Shown here in pieces: positions 36,901 through 50,615 of a DNA stretch of 64,000 nucleotides. The notes beneath the pieces were generated by a model that saw only the letters and a list, made by a program, of their open reading frames with translations, was not told the DNA's origin and searched no databases. Every line of letters starts with the position of its first letter. Position 1 is the first letter of the stretch. Made by a program: the position numbers and the translations under genes. This stretch comes from Drosophila miranda (Eukaryota; Arthropoda; Insecta; Diptera; Drosophilidae): NCBI RefSeq assembly GCF_003369915.1, contig NC_046675.1, positions 16,492,001 to 16,556,000 on the forward strand, written 5' to 3'.

Positions 36901-37599
36901 ATTGTTCCTCCAATTCCCTGACCGACCACACAATCGTTCGCCAGGCGGAAATGGTTCAGCATGTCGGTCGGTCGATGGGTATGCCTCAAAAGCATGGCTC
37001 TGCTCCTCGAATGTCAAGTGTTGTGCCTGTGACACAGGCACAGACCGATGACAATGGAATTGCGTCGTGGGGCCACTGTCAATCCACTTAGCCTCAGCCT
37101 CCCAATCCAATGCAAATGTATTACACAATTGGAAATTGCATTCTTCACTTGCCCTTCAAAGGATTTTTCCAGCGGGAAAACAAATCTGAGGAAAGTGCGA
37201 AGAATATTTTCAATCAGCGAGGCTTTATTTACGAGTATTTTCGTTGATTCTGAGAAACATTGGTTAATTAGCTTATTGTCGGATCACGCCATCAGAACTG
37301 GTATACCAGTGTAGTGAACCCATGCATGCACATACATATTTCACACTCTGTTATACATATATATTAATACATATATAGGCGAGTATTTAAAGGCAGTGAC
37401 ATAAAAAACTACAGTTTATGTTGCACATTACTTTTGCACAGCAACATGAAAATTTTATTTGATTTTATTTTTTTTAAATTGTGTTGTTTATTATTAATAA
37501 AAAATAACACAAACCAGAATATACGATAACATTATACACTGTAACTGTTACAGCTACTTCCATAATCGGCTGGGATAAAATTCGAATGATAGGATTGCA
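33942..37599. other. Upstream region of Osi3, no further gene seen
   Basis: This holds the probable non-coding first exon of Osi3 within the first few hundred bases; its donor could not be fixed. GATAAAAT at about 34125-34135 (minus strand) is a possible TATA-like element. The rest has only short frames; 37.3-37.55 kb is AT-rich. Confidence 0.5.
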
Positions 37600-38400
37600 G
37601 CTTAAACAGCGGTCCTGGGTCAGCAGCATGTGGGTCTTTATCTCGGCGATTCTCTGTCAGGTTCTCAGGGCTTAGGTCCATCCTACATCCTCCTGTTGGG
37701 TAGGTCCGCTGGGTGTATCATGTAGCATTTATAAAGTCGTCAACAAGTGGGACTGGAGTTGTCGCAGATCCGGATGTACCAGTCTGCTTTTGTGCTGCAG
37801 TTTTCTCTGGAAGGTACAGATTCTCGAAAGGTTTGTTTCAGCGACAATAATATTTCTTTGTAGGCCAGGATTTTACTTTTCAGCCTAAGTTTGTTTTTAT
37901 GCTTAAGCAGACAATACATCTTTCGAGCCTTGCTCCAAACGCTTCGGATGGCGGCTGCCGAAAGTCACGCCAGGGCTAGTGTCCTCTCTTAAGGTGTGTG
38001 TCACCAATGCACACTTTTCGGGGTTTTAGGTAAATGTTCCATCGGCAGGACCAGTTTTCAAACTGCATGAGGTATTGCTGTAGAACGTTGGTGTATTGCT
38101 CGAAAGTATTGCTCTTTCGACAGCAAAAGCTGCCACCTTAAGGGTCTGCCCCGTTTGCCTTCGGACCGTAGTGGGCTTTGGCATGTCGTGGGTGAATGGG
38201 AGGGTAGCGTCGGCCAAAGCACACTTCCTTGCGATGCTCTTGACCTGATGGATTTGGTCATTGATGCTGCACCATCCTGGACGACGGAAGGTCCTCTCTG
38301 TCAGGAAGCTTTTGACAATTTCGGGCAGCTGGGGGTTGAGCAGTACCTTGAGTTTGGCGAGCAGTCCCTCGTGCCTGCTAATATCCGGTGTCGGATATTA
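37600..38400 (-). mobile_element. Decayed non-LTR retrotransposon fragment (jockey-like RT)
   Basis: Read on the minus strand, fragments in shifting frames match the reverse transcriptase of jockey-clade elements. HEGLLAKLKVLLNPQLPEIV with a following FLTERTF lies near 38.25-38.37 kb. A degraded QGSVL-x-P-T and a DMPKP-like segment lie near 38.15-38.23 kb. At the FADD active-site region near 38.1 kb the catalytic Asp pair is lost (AAFAVERAIL). A NW-x-x-x-WNIYL-like stretch lies near 38.05 kb. It is broken by frameshifts and stops and cannot encode an active enzyme. There is no ORF1, no full 5' end and no clear poly(A) tail or target duplication. The family is inferred from motif order only. 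Confidence 0.72.
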
Positions 38401-39464
38401 TACCAGCACTAATTGGATTCAATTGGATTGATACAATAATTATGGTTTTACGCAGCAGATAAATTAAGTTCCATTTTCAGTTATTGCAGTTTCAAACACA
38501 GCTTAAAGCATTTTCGAATAATTACACTTTAATTTTCACTTTCCAAAAACAACTTCGTTAAAATAAATCAAATAATTATTGTTGGAATTAATTATGCAAC
38601 CAGCAAACGGAGTGGAAATAATCAAATTGTACACTAAATGAAAAAAATCCAGTACGGAGCAGCTGCAGAAGCGAATGGATAACTAACACAATTGAAATGT
38701 AATTATTTATAATGAATTGAAGCAATTGAGTTCTGAGGAGACGTATAAAATGGACAGTCAGGGCCCAGCTCCAATCAATGGAACAAATATATATAGAATT
38801 TATGGACATCCACACCTCATATTGAATTAATCAATCATGAATGTTACAGTGTATTTCGAAGAGTGGCCAACAGACTCCCTTCTCCAAATTTCTTGGTAGT
38901 AAAAGGGACAATCAAAGGCCGCTTAATTTATCAAATTATCTTGATGGTACAACATAACTTTATTGATTATTTATAAATAATGCTTTGAACAACTTTTGAT
39001 GACTACGTGGATAACAACAACAGAATAAATTATTACAAATACGTTAGGGCTATAAATAAATACTATACTAAACTCCTCTAAATGGCTAAATATAACAGCA
39101 TCATCCGTTGTTTGGTGCTCTCGTGCTAATTAAACAACTAAAAAGTTTTCTATTTACAGCATGTTAATGGAGTCCCCTTCCCCTCCCCAACCAACCAAAA
39201 CCAACCCCCAACAAGCCCCACTCTTGAGGCAGACCTGGCCGACCAGGCCGCAACAACGTCTGCTGACAGCTGCCTCCGGTGGAGCGTCTAACGAACTTGT
39301 ATATGGCTAGGCTATCTAAAGTACGATTTGCATAATTACAGCTCGAGTCCCCAGACTTCAGACATTAGACAACAGACATCAGACGTGGTCTGACTTGACT
39401 TTTGCGAACTTTTGCTGTCATTGTTCCGCCCATCCGATTCTGGATGCTGGATGCTGCTCCTCGT
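38401..39464. other. 3' flank of Osi2, AT-rich, no gene seen
   Basis: AT-rich sequence with TATAAAT and AATAAA-like words around 39.05 kb that may end the Osi2 transcript. It has no coding signal. Confidence 0.55.
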
Positions 39465-41348
39465 CTACGTCAGTTTACGGGCCTGGACCAATTTGTTGAT
39501 GTCGTTGTAGGTGGAAAGCATTGCTGGATTCTCGAAATCCTTGAATTCCGTACACTTGACAAACGACTGCTCACAGTCGACGCCATCCTGTCCGTCCTTG
39601 GCCGCCCGCATGTACTTGAAGAAGCGCAGGATGTCCGGATTATCGGAGGTGGGCTTGCGCAACTCGTTTAGCTCTCTGAAAGAACATAAGTTTTGTTGAA
39701 ATTAATGGGGAAATTCATTTCCTAGCATACTTTCCGGCCGTCGCCGTACTCACCGACTCAGCTGCGCGGACACCAGATTGCTATATGGAGCATACTTCGC
39801 GGGGTTGGAGTACATCAGACAGATGAGCTTTTCGCGGCAGGTCTCGTTCGCCGAGTTCAGCTTGAGCTGAGCGAACACCGAGTCCAGACGCGACAGCAGC
39901 GGACTGTAGAAGGGGTCGTAGTTGGACAGCAGCAGCGAGGAGTTGGGTACCTTTTGGAAGCTCTGGAATGTGTTCATTACCGCCGGCGATGGCTTCTTGG
40001 TCATGCCGGGGGCAGCTCCTGCCGCACTCGACGACCCCGACAGACTCTGTGAGTTCTTGAAGGAGGCGGCACCGATGTTCTGTAGCGCATTGAGGTAGGT
40101 GTCCTGCATCATCTGCTGGCCGCCATAGCGGGAAAGGGTCGCCTGGTTGATTGAGTTGCCATTGAAGTTGGCATACTGGGCCTGCTGTTGGGAGGCCTCT
40201 GGGGAGCGCGAATTAAATTGTTGATTTATTATGCACAGGTAAATCGCAACTAGCACCCACCTGCATTGTATTCGTAGGCTCCAGCAGTTTTGCTGTCGTC
40301 AGCCAAGCTGAATTTGCTGTCGTCGTCAAAGTTCAGAGTGTTGTCTCGGAAGTCCAGCTCCTGCGGCGGCTCCATGGGGCGGACAAACAAAGGCACGGAG
40401 CTGGCGGAGCCGGACGTAATACCTGGTCGGTGTTGAAATGTTAAAGACAACTGAAATTCCTGGGGAAAATTCAACAGATCTTACCCTTGCCAATCAGCCG
40501 AGTCACGCTGCTAACGATGGTCGGAAGGAACATGGCAAAAAGCACACTCTTCAGCACCTGTAATCCCATATATATGGGCCACATTATTTTCTTCAAGCCT
40601 GCAATGGAAAATCGTATGTTTTGTGTAACGAATTCCAGTCTTTCTTCCTTCACGGCTTACCGCTGAAAAATAGAAGCCGGGCACTTTCCAGAGCTCGTGG
40701 GACATTGACCTCCACATTGGTGTCTTCCAAAATACTCCGTGTGATGCGCTGTGCACTCGTGTGATTCTGTTGTAGAGCAAACACCAGGCCAGGTGCTGGC
40801 TCATACTTGCCCTTACTGAAGAACTGCTCCACATACTCCATTAGCAGATCTTCCAATCCCTTTAGCTCAGATTGTAGAGTGGCGGAGCTGTTTCCCTGCT
40901 GACCGTCAACTTGTTTTGCAGAAATACTCTTGGACTCGACCTTTCTGGCCGGAATTGGCTCATGGCGATGCTTAAAGTTGCGCCGCCTCATGGCCACCGT
41001 TAGGCGAAGGTCACTCTCGCTCTCCGCGGGCTGGAAGACGCGATATTGTCCCGTCTTTGTGAAAACATTGCGGGATATGAACTCTGGGCTAATGTCGATG
41101 GGTAGAATGGGTCGAAACGTGTTGTCATCGTTGCGGGGCGCACCACCCATCGTTGTCAGGGGCTGACTGTAGGGTGCTTCCAAGTTTGATCTAGTCGCCT
41201 CCGAAGCTTGTGAGGCAACCAGCCAGAGATGACACAGCACCAGAACGCAACAAAACAGCGGTCTGCACCGTCGCTTCCGGTGGGTGTTTGCTTTTAATTT
41301 TGCCTGTGTGCTTCCTTCTCCGAGAAGGGCTTGGCTCAACATTTTCAT
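39465..41348 (-). CDS. Osi2: Osiris cluster protein, Osi2 by position (atypical)
   Basis: Five exons on the minus strand, 41348-40661, 40598-40485, 40422-40261, 40198-39754 and 39675-39465, give 539 residues. Three introns are 62 nt long and phase 1, the last is 78 nt and phase 2; all are GT-AG. The first ATG is at 41348, and another lies two codons on (41342). A basic N region of about 29 residues precedes a hydrophobic, Cys-rich segment (about 30-45), so it is a signal anchor or a late signal peptide. Exon 2 begins GLKKIMWP and carries the membrane segment (about 231-262), at the same phase-1 junction as in other Osi genes. The cysteines, though, are at the C terminus: 442, 448, 504 and 511 (NETCREKLIC and VDCEQSFVKC), and I see no AQ-x-x-AY motif. 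It sits between NPFR and Osi3, where D. melanogaster has Osi2. An unrelated cysteine-rich secreted protein is the alternative. Confidence 0.65.
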
Positions 41349-41935
41349 TATTCTTGTGGTTACTGCTCCTTCACTTGCATGCCACAACAGACGCTGCTTT
41401 CTGTACTCCGGATGCAGCGCACAGTCTCTGGAACGAAGAATGGCATCATTAAAATGCTTTATTTCACGTTTTGGAGCAGATTGGGGACTAACTCAGTGCC
41501 TGGCACACGAAGGACGGCCACATTTAAACATTGTAAGAGGTTCCAGTCACGCACCCAGATCTTTCAAAGCTGTATGCAAACTCTATAGCACCTTAAGGCA
41601 CGTGACAGGAAACCAAACGATTTGCTTGATAAGCACATTACGTATGACCTTGCCGAGCGGCAGATCTCGTAGGACGTATGTACAATATGCACAGCTTTCT
41701 TTCATTCACTCCTGACCCCATCGAAACCCCGTTTAAAGGCTCGGCCAACTCGCTAATCAGCCTGGCAAAAACAAATGATTTTCTGTTGCCAATTTGACGG
41801 GTGTTTCTCAATTTAAGGGCGCGTGCCCGCCTCCCAAGCACCTCAGTCTTGCCTTGGCCAAACAATGCACGTCGCCAACTTTTTATTTGCCTTTGCCAGC
41901 CTGCGTTGTTTGACACGCCATTCACGCGAGCTTCA

Positions 41936-41990
41936 CAGACAGACAGACAGTCAGCCAGGCAGTCAGGCAGTCAGGCAGCGAGGCAGTCAG
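41936..41990. repeat. Imperfect GACA / GGCAGTCA repeats
   Basis: GACAGACAGACAG followed by about five diverged GGCAGTCA-like 8-mers. Simple sequence. Confidence 0.7.
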
Positions 41991-44369
41991 ACTCAGGCCT
42001 TGCTCTGGGGAAAAGTGAAAATGTACACAGTTTTGTTTGTATTTACACATCCCAACCATTTCAGCGGAGCAGCTCTTGCCAAGCATCGGGTGGAGCTCTG
42101 GCTGTGGCTCTGGCAGTGGCGTTGGCGTTGCCATCAGACGCCCAGATCACGTTATTTTCGTGTTGCATTTTCACTTTCGTTTTCACAAACGAACAGCGCC
42201 AGGTAGGTCCACAAACGAATGCCTTGAATGACGATTACTCGTAAAGAACTCGGTTTGTTGGTTTCATTGCCACAAATTGCGCCAAAAAATTGCACAGAGC
42301 GCAATGCCACTGCCGCCGCCACCAAAAACTTCTTGTTTGCGTTTGTTCAGCGATGGTTTCAGCTGACAGTAAACTTAATTGAAACACATGTTGGCAGGTA
42401 ATAAGAACGCTTCATCGTAGTTTTCTGTCAAGGATGTTCAGCAGTTCGAGGAGGGAGTAAAGTCACTCCCGTTTACTTTGAGAGCCAAGCAGGAAACTCC
42501 CTGACTTATTGCCTAGAATTTTTAAAAGAAAACCTATTAAACTTAGGGGTAACTTAAGGCACCAAAAGAGATGCAGAAAAGTCTCAAGATACTTTTTTAT
42601 CTAAGAGCTATCTTGGTCTGCGCTTTGTGGCTTGTAAATACATTCAAATTGAGACGGCTTTGAATGATCCGTTGACTGATTTAACGCTGGTTGCGTTTGA
42701 ATGGAAACTCGGTTCGTTGTAATCGGATTGCTGGCCCTGGGGCTGATGGCGAAGCATTTCCATTCACTTTGTCTATGCAGCGAGATGCATCTTCTTTTAC
42801 TCGACAGTAAGCCATGAACCCTTCAGAGTAATGGAAACATAAGTAGCATTGCTTGGCCATTTAGGGGCACCATTTATCATTTCTCATTCGTCTGTTAGTC
42901 GGAACTTCTGTTGTGCAGCTGCTATGGGGCTGTCCAAATATTTCACAAAAATATTCTCTGAGCTGATGTGAATTTCATGCTATCCCGTGTGGGCATTGCA
43001 TTAATTATTCGCTGCCAGGGTGCTTCGCTTCAGGGCCGTGGCTATCGCTTTATATAAATTTGTTTGAACAATTACAATTAGAACTTGAAATTGCCTCAGC
43101 TTAGAAGCAGCTACTAATACACGCACGTCATTTTCGAACCCTTTTGCTCCGCTCTATACTCCCTCTCGCCCGATTTTAGCCAGGTAAAAAGTAGGAATTA
43201 GTTATAGTTTGTGCTCGGTCTGGCTTCATGCTCTAATATTCCGCCCTGATATAGTTGAGGTAAACTTTTAGTAGCTCCAGCAGCACCAGCAGCAGCATTT
43301 AATCAGATTTGTTGCTGCCTCTGCCGCCTGGCTTTTACCATATTCTACTCTCTCGGGTGCTGCGCTCTGGTCTATTCTGTGCAGCGGCGCTCAGCCAAAA
43401 CGAAGTTTCTCAATTAAGTCGCAAAAGTTTTCAGAGTTCTGACAGCCCGCGCGCCCATCTTCTGTAATACGCAATGATGTCTGGTTTGGGGGGGGCAAGT
43501 GGAGCCTTAGTCTCGCCAGTTCACCATCGGCACACACATATCCATTAGCTTTATATAAGAGTGTAAGGGTCATGAGGCTAATAAGCTGACAATTATCATT
43601 TGCGACACGCTCGTCCAACGACACCGACACCGCTCTCAACTACTGCCAACGCCAGCTGTGAAGCGACAAAGTACAAAGCACGGGCAGAGGCACGGGCACG
43701 GGCAACTAGTTTGAAGTCGGGACTTGGACTTGAACTGTAGAGTGTAACTGGTTGATAAACGGCGTCCATTAACGGTCAAAAGCGGTCATAAAGCAGCCGT
43801 GGTGGCTGCATCATAACTGTTTGTGTGTGACATAACTGTTCCCTCCGGCAAAAGTCCGCACGCAGTCGAGAACAAGTTGGAAACGACCGCAAAACTCTAA
43901 GCTCAAAAGAGAGCCATGGAGGAGGTCCAATCAGTGGCCAACATTATGTGGCTTGACAGGTCCATTCACCCAAAGATGCGTTGGCACAGCAGAAATTGAA
44001 TGAAAATGTATTACTCGCAAGGTCATACCATGTAGAGTATATAAACAGACATAAACAGGTTCTTAAATGGAATAAAAAACTAGAGCTAGTGGACACAGAA
44101 GCTAAAGATGTAATGTTATTTATATGAGATTGTTATTCTCAATGACTTCTTTGAATTGCACATTCTAAGTATGAGGATGTGATATACTCATCCAGGCCTA
44201 CAACCTAATTTTTGTCAGACACAAAGTAAATTGTCTCTGTCGCACAGTGTTTTGTGTAATAACAGTTTATCTCGATTAAGTCAAAGAAATAAAATATTAT
44301 TCCATAACACCTTGCCCCGATCCTGAATGGGCACTAACTTTCTTTATAATCAAAATCCATTCCAACGCG

Positions 44370-44386
44370 CTCTCTCTCTCTCTCTA
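44370..44386. repeat. CT dinucleotide microsatellite
   Basis: Eight CT units. GAGA type on the opposite strand. Confidence 0.8.
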
Positions 44387-47300
44387 TCTGTCTTATACAA
44401 ACTAATGGATCCTACGTGAGCCATTTTGCCTTGGCTTGCTGGTTTCTCAAGACCTTTTTCGAATGGCTTTTATCGATTTTGAGTAGGACTTTCGATTCGG
44501 GCTGATCCCTCGGTGCGCTGTTAATGCAATTTCTCTGTGTTGCGTCAAATGGAATGATGTTTTCGCCAATTAGCTACCAATTTGGCCGGAATGTACGCGG
44601 GCCCATTAGGCGCTGATTGTTTTTCGGGGCGTTGTCGGGGCCTAGCCCGGCCACTCACCGAAATTGAGTGATTTACATGCCTGCCTGGCACTTGTACTGT
44701 GCTTGTGCTGCTCGCATTTTGTTTAAATATTTTGAAGTGGCAACAATCCCTGGTATCATACATATGTGCGATTCGCTGCCATTTCGCTTTTGTTTTAGAA
44801 AGTTTCATCTGCGTCATTTGCAGGCAGTCAGGCGGCCATTTATGTCATTAAAACTGTGCTGTGCTGTAAACCCAAATTAAAATTGCTTTGAGTTTGCAAA
44901 TGATGCAATCGCTGGTGGAGCAAAATGTTCATCAAATTACATTCAATTCACAGCCAATTCAGTGTCAAGCTCAAGTGAGCGGAAAACACATTTTGACATA
45001 GCCATGTACAAGGGCGGCCCAAGCCCGTGCCCACGCCCACGGAAGATGTCACTCCCACTCCGCAGGGAATGTCAGACTTCAGCAAACAAACATTTCCATA
45101 TGGAAGTTCTTGGGGGTTGTAGATGTGTAGCAGAAGTGGATGTGATATGAATTCGGCTTGGATCTGCAGCTGTCGGATATGAGAGCACTCAAACCGGTGG
45201 CAGCCAAGAAAGTTGCCTCCCCAGCATCTCAGCATCTTCCGCACGTCGTTCGCATCCCGCAGGCGGGATTTTAAAATCTTTTGCAGCACTCACTGCTGAA
45301 ATGAAAGTGCGAGTGGGGCAAATTGCAACCAGCTTGCAACTTGGCAAACAGACATGACTCTCGAGTGGTAGTGGTACCATCTACCATCGAGGATGCACTC
45401 GACTAAGCTGCACCACTAACCACAATTCCACGGCTCACTGTCCAGCTCAACGGTAATTAATATGTGGTCTACAGCCCGTTAAAAGGCACTGATAAATGGG
45501 CGAAGCTCTCTTGCCGTATCATTTTCATAATTTTGCAGTTGATTGACTGCTGCGACTTTCTTGTGGGCCCCGTGGGCCCTCTCCAACGGTTGTACGCATG
45601 ACACACTCGAATCGCTGCCAGATCGAGGCAAAAAAGAAAGTATCGTAAGCATTTGGCGACGCGACGCGATGCGATGCGACGTTTTTCGATTGCCGGCCAA
45701 GATGAGCTGTTTCGGTTGATTCTCTTTGCCAGTTGGGGTAGGCCAGCTGGGGCTGACATAACAGCATCGCATCTCTTAGCAATTAATTATAGAGCGTCCG
45801 AGCTTTCTTATTAAGTTCGCTGGCTGGCCAGCTTTCCAAGCCCACACAGCGGCTGAAATAGCGGCTTCGGCGGTGCACAGATACAGATACATATACAGAT
45901 GGAAACACAAAGAAATGCCTTTAAAAAGCAAAACAAAAGCAAAGGTACAACAGCCAACGTGTCGACAGTGAAATGTTAACAATCATTTTCGTTTTGTTGT
46001 TTAAACATTCTCCCGCGATAAAGCAAAGTAGAGTCCATGATTCATTATTTGTTAACCGAATTAAAGCTCGCAATCATTACTGCTATTGAGAATATCTCTC
46101 TGGGTCCATGATGGATGATTGCCATCGCAGTGGGTCATCAATTACAACTCAATTTACCTTCTCGTATAACGCACAGTACGAGTAATTCCGTCAGGAGTCG
46201 CCGCCTAATTGAATTTTTGCATGGACATTTCATCGGCGCAGAACTTTTCGCTCTGGCACTTTCTTCGCCAGACTTTCGTTTTGTTTCGCTCGTTTCGAAA
46301 TCGGAATTGCATTCACTGCGCGCCAGTCAGTCGCCTCTTGGATTTGGCTCGGTGAAAATGCTGAATAAAGCTGACCGACGACGAAACCCGTTCACTCTTA
46401 TTCACTTCCTTTGTCAATGCAATTACTGCGTTTCTATCGTTTCACTTCACTTTAAGCCACTTGGGGCGCTTGCGCTTCACTTCCAGGTCTCGCGGGAACA
46501 ATGGCACCTTGGCGAAACTGTCGTACTAGCACACGCCAATGATTAGTTATATTTTGAGATTTATTTTAATCAATGGGGCCAATGAAACGTTCAGGCACTC
46601 AGACACTCGGGTCTGCTCGCTTGCTTTCTCGCGCGTTTGCGTCTGCTGTTCAGCTCTCAACGAATCGGACTGCGGCGCGCTTGTGGCCTGAAAGCCCGAA
46701 AGCTAACGGCGGGTGCGATCAACCAGTTTGAGCTTTCTGGTTTCTGGTTCGGTTGGTGTTGCAGAGAGCGGCTTAAGAGCACCACAGTCACATGCCATGA
46801 CATTGACGGGAAAGGCCAGAGCTGGAGCTGAACACAAAGTCGCCGGGTGCCTGTCAGGGGCAGCAACAGCAACAGCGGTAACAATTTTCTCTTGCTTATG
46901 GAAAATTAGTCACTAATGAAAACTCCTTCTTTTTCCAGTGAAAGAAATGTAATATGAAAATGTTGTGTTGTCGTCGTGAAATTGCTTGTCAATTTTGTTC
47001 GGAAATATTATGAACAGCAAGAAATACGCTGCATCATGGCGCACAATGAGCCTCAAACTCTTTGCGAATACATTAGCGGCTGGCGGTCATTTAGTCACTC
47101 TGCTAGTCGGTGACTTAGTCCGCGAACTTTCGATTTTGTTTGACGTTACCAACTGGGAAGCGGGATAATCTTAACTTGGCAATGAGTTGCCACAAAACTT
47201 TATTAAAGTTCGGACTCTTTTTTCACATTTTCATTCTTTTGCATTTCTGCCAGAGGCGCCTCTGTCCATGGCAGATGCTGGTTCAATCATGCCCCGCAAT

Positions 47301-50300
47301 CTGACCTCGATAAGAATAATTAATATTACAAAATTTTACACAAATTGCAACATTGCGCAGAGGAGGGAAAGAAGACTCAACAATATGGTCACTCTGGTCA
47401 TAAAAGGTCAGCCTGAATCATAGTTTTTATAAAGAAAAAACTTTGCGCACGCAAGAATCTTATAAGCGCATTTACTCTGGCAGATTTTTTTTGACAAACA
47501 AAAAAGTTTTACCAACTTTTTTCGCCTCTTGTCCAAGCTGAAGCTGAATTGGCCGTATTCGACCGAATCCCTGTGCGGTCGGTCAGAGCTCCATGCTGCA
47601 CTGATTTCTAAATGTACCTCTCAGGACTTTCGAATTTTTCCTGCTGAGTGCAACCAATAATGGTGTGCAAACACATATGTATTGTCAATGGTATTGTCCG
47701 AGGGATTACAGGATTACGCTGCACGAAAGCAGTATGGTGGCCACAGCATGCACCATGCATCATAAAATATTCATTTGGGCGCATTTGCCAAACATTTTCG
47801 TTGTTATTTTCTGGTCTGGTTTTTGCAGCAAAACGAGTGCAGAAGTGTAAGCAGATTTTCACTTATTTATGGTACGTACATACATATGTATGTACCTGAA
47901 CAGACTCTGATTGATGATCGGCTTGGGAGCGGGAGCGAGCGGGACAGAGCGGATTTCGTTGGCCGGTTTACGCATGAGAAAGTCGTCGTCTAGAATTGGC
48001 CAACTAAGCGGCACATTGTTATTAATTTCTGGTGACAAACTTTGCCATTGACTTGTGGCCAACAAGCGGAAACGACTCCCCCTGACCGCACTGAAGAGCT
48101 CAAAAAGCAAAACGAAATGAAAGCCAGTTTATGAGACCGCAAAATCAATAACCGCTCTAAATGTAACAAACCAATGGCAACGGCAACAATGGGGTGTGCA
48201 ATGTTTTCTAAAAAATAGTATTAAGGCCAACTTCTATGCGAACACAATGCATGAATTATCTGCGAAGATTGGCCATACTCTTGTGAAAGTGTTTAAAAGC
48301 GAATTCATTTAGCGTCTATTAGGCTACGAGATGCGACCCGATGCGAAGCAAAACGGGAGAGATGGAGATGCCAATTGATGGCATAGTAGACAGCCCTCTG
48401 ACATCTTTCCGTCACATGCAACTTATGTATATGTGTCTGCCCGACTCTCGGACAGAAGGCTTGGTGTAAGTGCCTTGAACCCAGGCAAATATTACGTTAT
48501 CAGTCAGAGTCTGAGTCTGAATCTGAGCTGTTCCTCCCCAAATGCTATGCCTCGACGCTTCCGGAAGAGTCTTAGCCCGAACCGGCCCTATGCGAGGCAG
48601 CTGCTTTTGGGCTGCCGCAAAATTGGTTGAATGTTGTCAATATTTGCGAACCTTTTCTTTGCATTTCATTCCAATCATTAATTTCACTTTTACTCATAAA
48701 TATGCTAATTGTGGGCTCACGCTGGGCTCTTCTCCGCTCCTCTCTCAGTCAATTCATGACCAAACGCCGGCAACTTCATCGGACTAAAAGATTCACACTT
48801 GCCATCGATATTCAGAATGGGCTTGCTTGCATTACGCAATCTGGCTGGGAAGAAAGTTGAATAGGGTTTTCATAATCATCGTCCAATGACGACCGCAGCC
48901 ATGCAGCAGTGGAGGGAGCTGTGCTGTGCTATGCTGTGGCCACGCCCCGGCGTCTGACAGTGACAGAAACGCAAAGTAAACACTTTCACAAGCCGCAAGT
49001 GCATAAGAGCGTTACAAGCCGTCAAAACAGTGGGCTGTCAGCAGTCGCAGCAGCCGCAGCAGTCGCATCACCAGTTGGCGACATCTCTGATTCCTCATGG
49101 GTAGAGATTTTTAATTAGTTTATTTTATTTTGTTTTATGTTTTACTCTACCTTGTGGGAACATTTCACTTTTCTCGTCCGCGTTGTTGTCTCACATAATT
49201 CACTCGCCGTTGGTCACGTTTCTGTCACACGTCGCGGAACCGGCATCTGTGATGGCTGACCTTTCACCCAGTGTGCGGTCCACCGTTGCGTAGGCTTCAC
49301 TAATTGAATTGTAATCATCTCTCTCTTACCTGAGTACGTATTCAAAAGGTAATACGAAAGCTTCCCGTCCGAATGAAATTGGAGAGTAATGAGTACTATA
49401 TTGTATGTGAGTTGCATTCTCTGCGGTCTTTTGATGTTTTTGTTTTTTTTTGCTCAACGGTTTCTGAACTCTCTTAGCCACCTTAAAGTCTTTGTCGACT
49501 TCATGCCACACACAACTTCCGCCGTGAATCCATTTATCTAGACATGTTTGTGTAACCATAATCACAGTTCGCCTACATTTACGCCCTTTTTATGGGGTCA
49601 TAGCTTTTTATGTCGTAGCTGTTAGAGTATCGATACGTGCAGGGCAACGGAAAGCGTCAAAGGTTAAGTATTGTCTGGCCCTTCGCTGGTATAGGCGACA
49701 GTCTGCACAGATGGATATATATGCGATGTCCCTATTCAATGTCCCATAAGCCGAAAAGCTATTTTGGCTGTTTTTTTCCTGATGTGGACTCAATCTTGAT
49801 GCCAAAAAATCATATAATCCCATATTTCAAATCCTCACAGACCTGTGAGTCCTCACTGTGAAATGGGGTAAAATACAAATACGAGTGAATATCTCTTATT
49901 CATAAAACAATATTTATAGACGGAGGTGTTTACTGCTGTTTCGACCATCCTTAATTCCCATTCCCATATAAATTAAAACTACCTAAGCCCATGAGCCGTA
50001 AATCATTTCGACTTACCTTCCAAATTCCCCACCGGCTCACCCTCGCCCATTTCGTATTTATTGAGCTTTTTGTATGGTTGAATAAATCAGTCAATTGTTC
50101 ATTAGATTTGTAAACAACATTTATTAAAATTCATTGTGGCATTAGTGAAATGCCAGCAGACGGCAAACATCGGTTTATATAGTTGTAAGAACTGACAATT
50201 ATGTACTTTAAACTTACGGGTAAGATTATTATATTATACAGTTGTCAATTATTACTATTTGTATTGTGGCTTTTATATGTTCTTATTTATAGAAAATTAC

Positions 50301-50596
50301 ACACTGCACATCTAGTGCATCTAGTGAGCTATGTATTTATGGCTAGCTTATTCGAAAAGGTATCGAGGTCTCTGAGGGGAAACGAAAATATGAGGGTTAA
50401 ACACAATAGATCGCTTCTTAGGAACTGTATGTATAATAAGAACTTATTATCGACTTATCAAATTCCCGAATTTCAGTTGGGGGCTCAATCAATTACTTTT
50501 CGGAATTCGATATGGAAATGATCAACCAAAATAGTCACTAGACTAAGTCTTTTTGTCAATGAACGTGATACGGAAGGTGATGATTTAGGAATATAT

Positions 50597-50615
50597 ATAT
50601 ATATATGTACATATC
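50597..50615. repeat. AT dinucleotide run
   Basis: About nine AT units, about 700 bp downstream of the NPFR stop codon. Confidence 0.75.
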
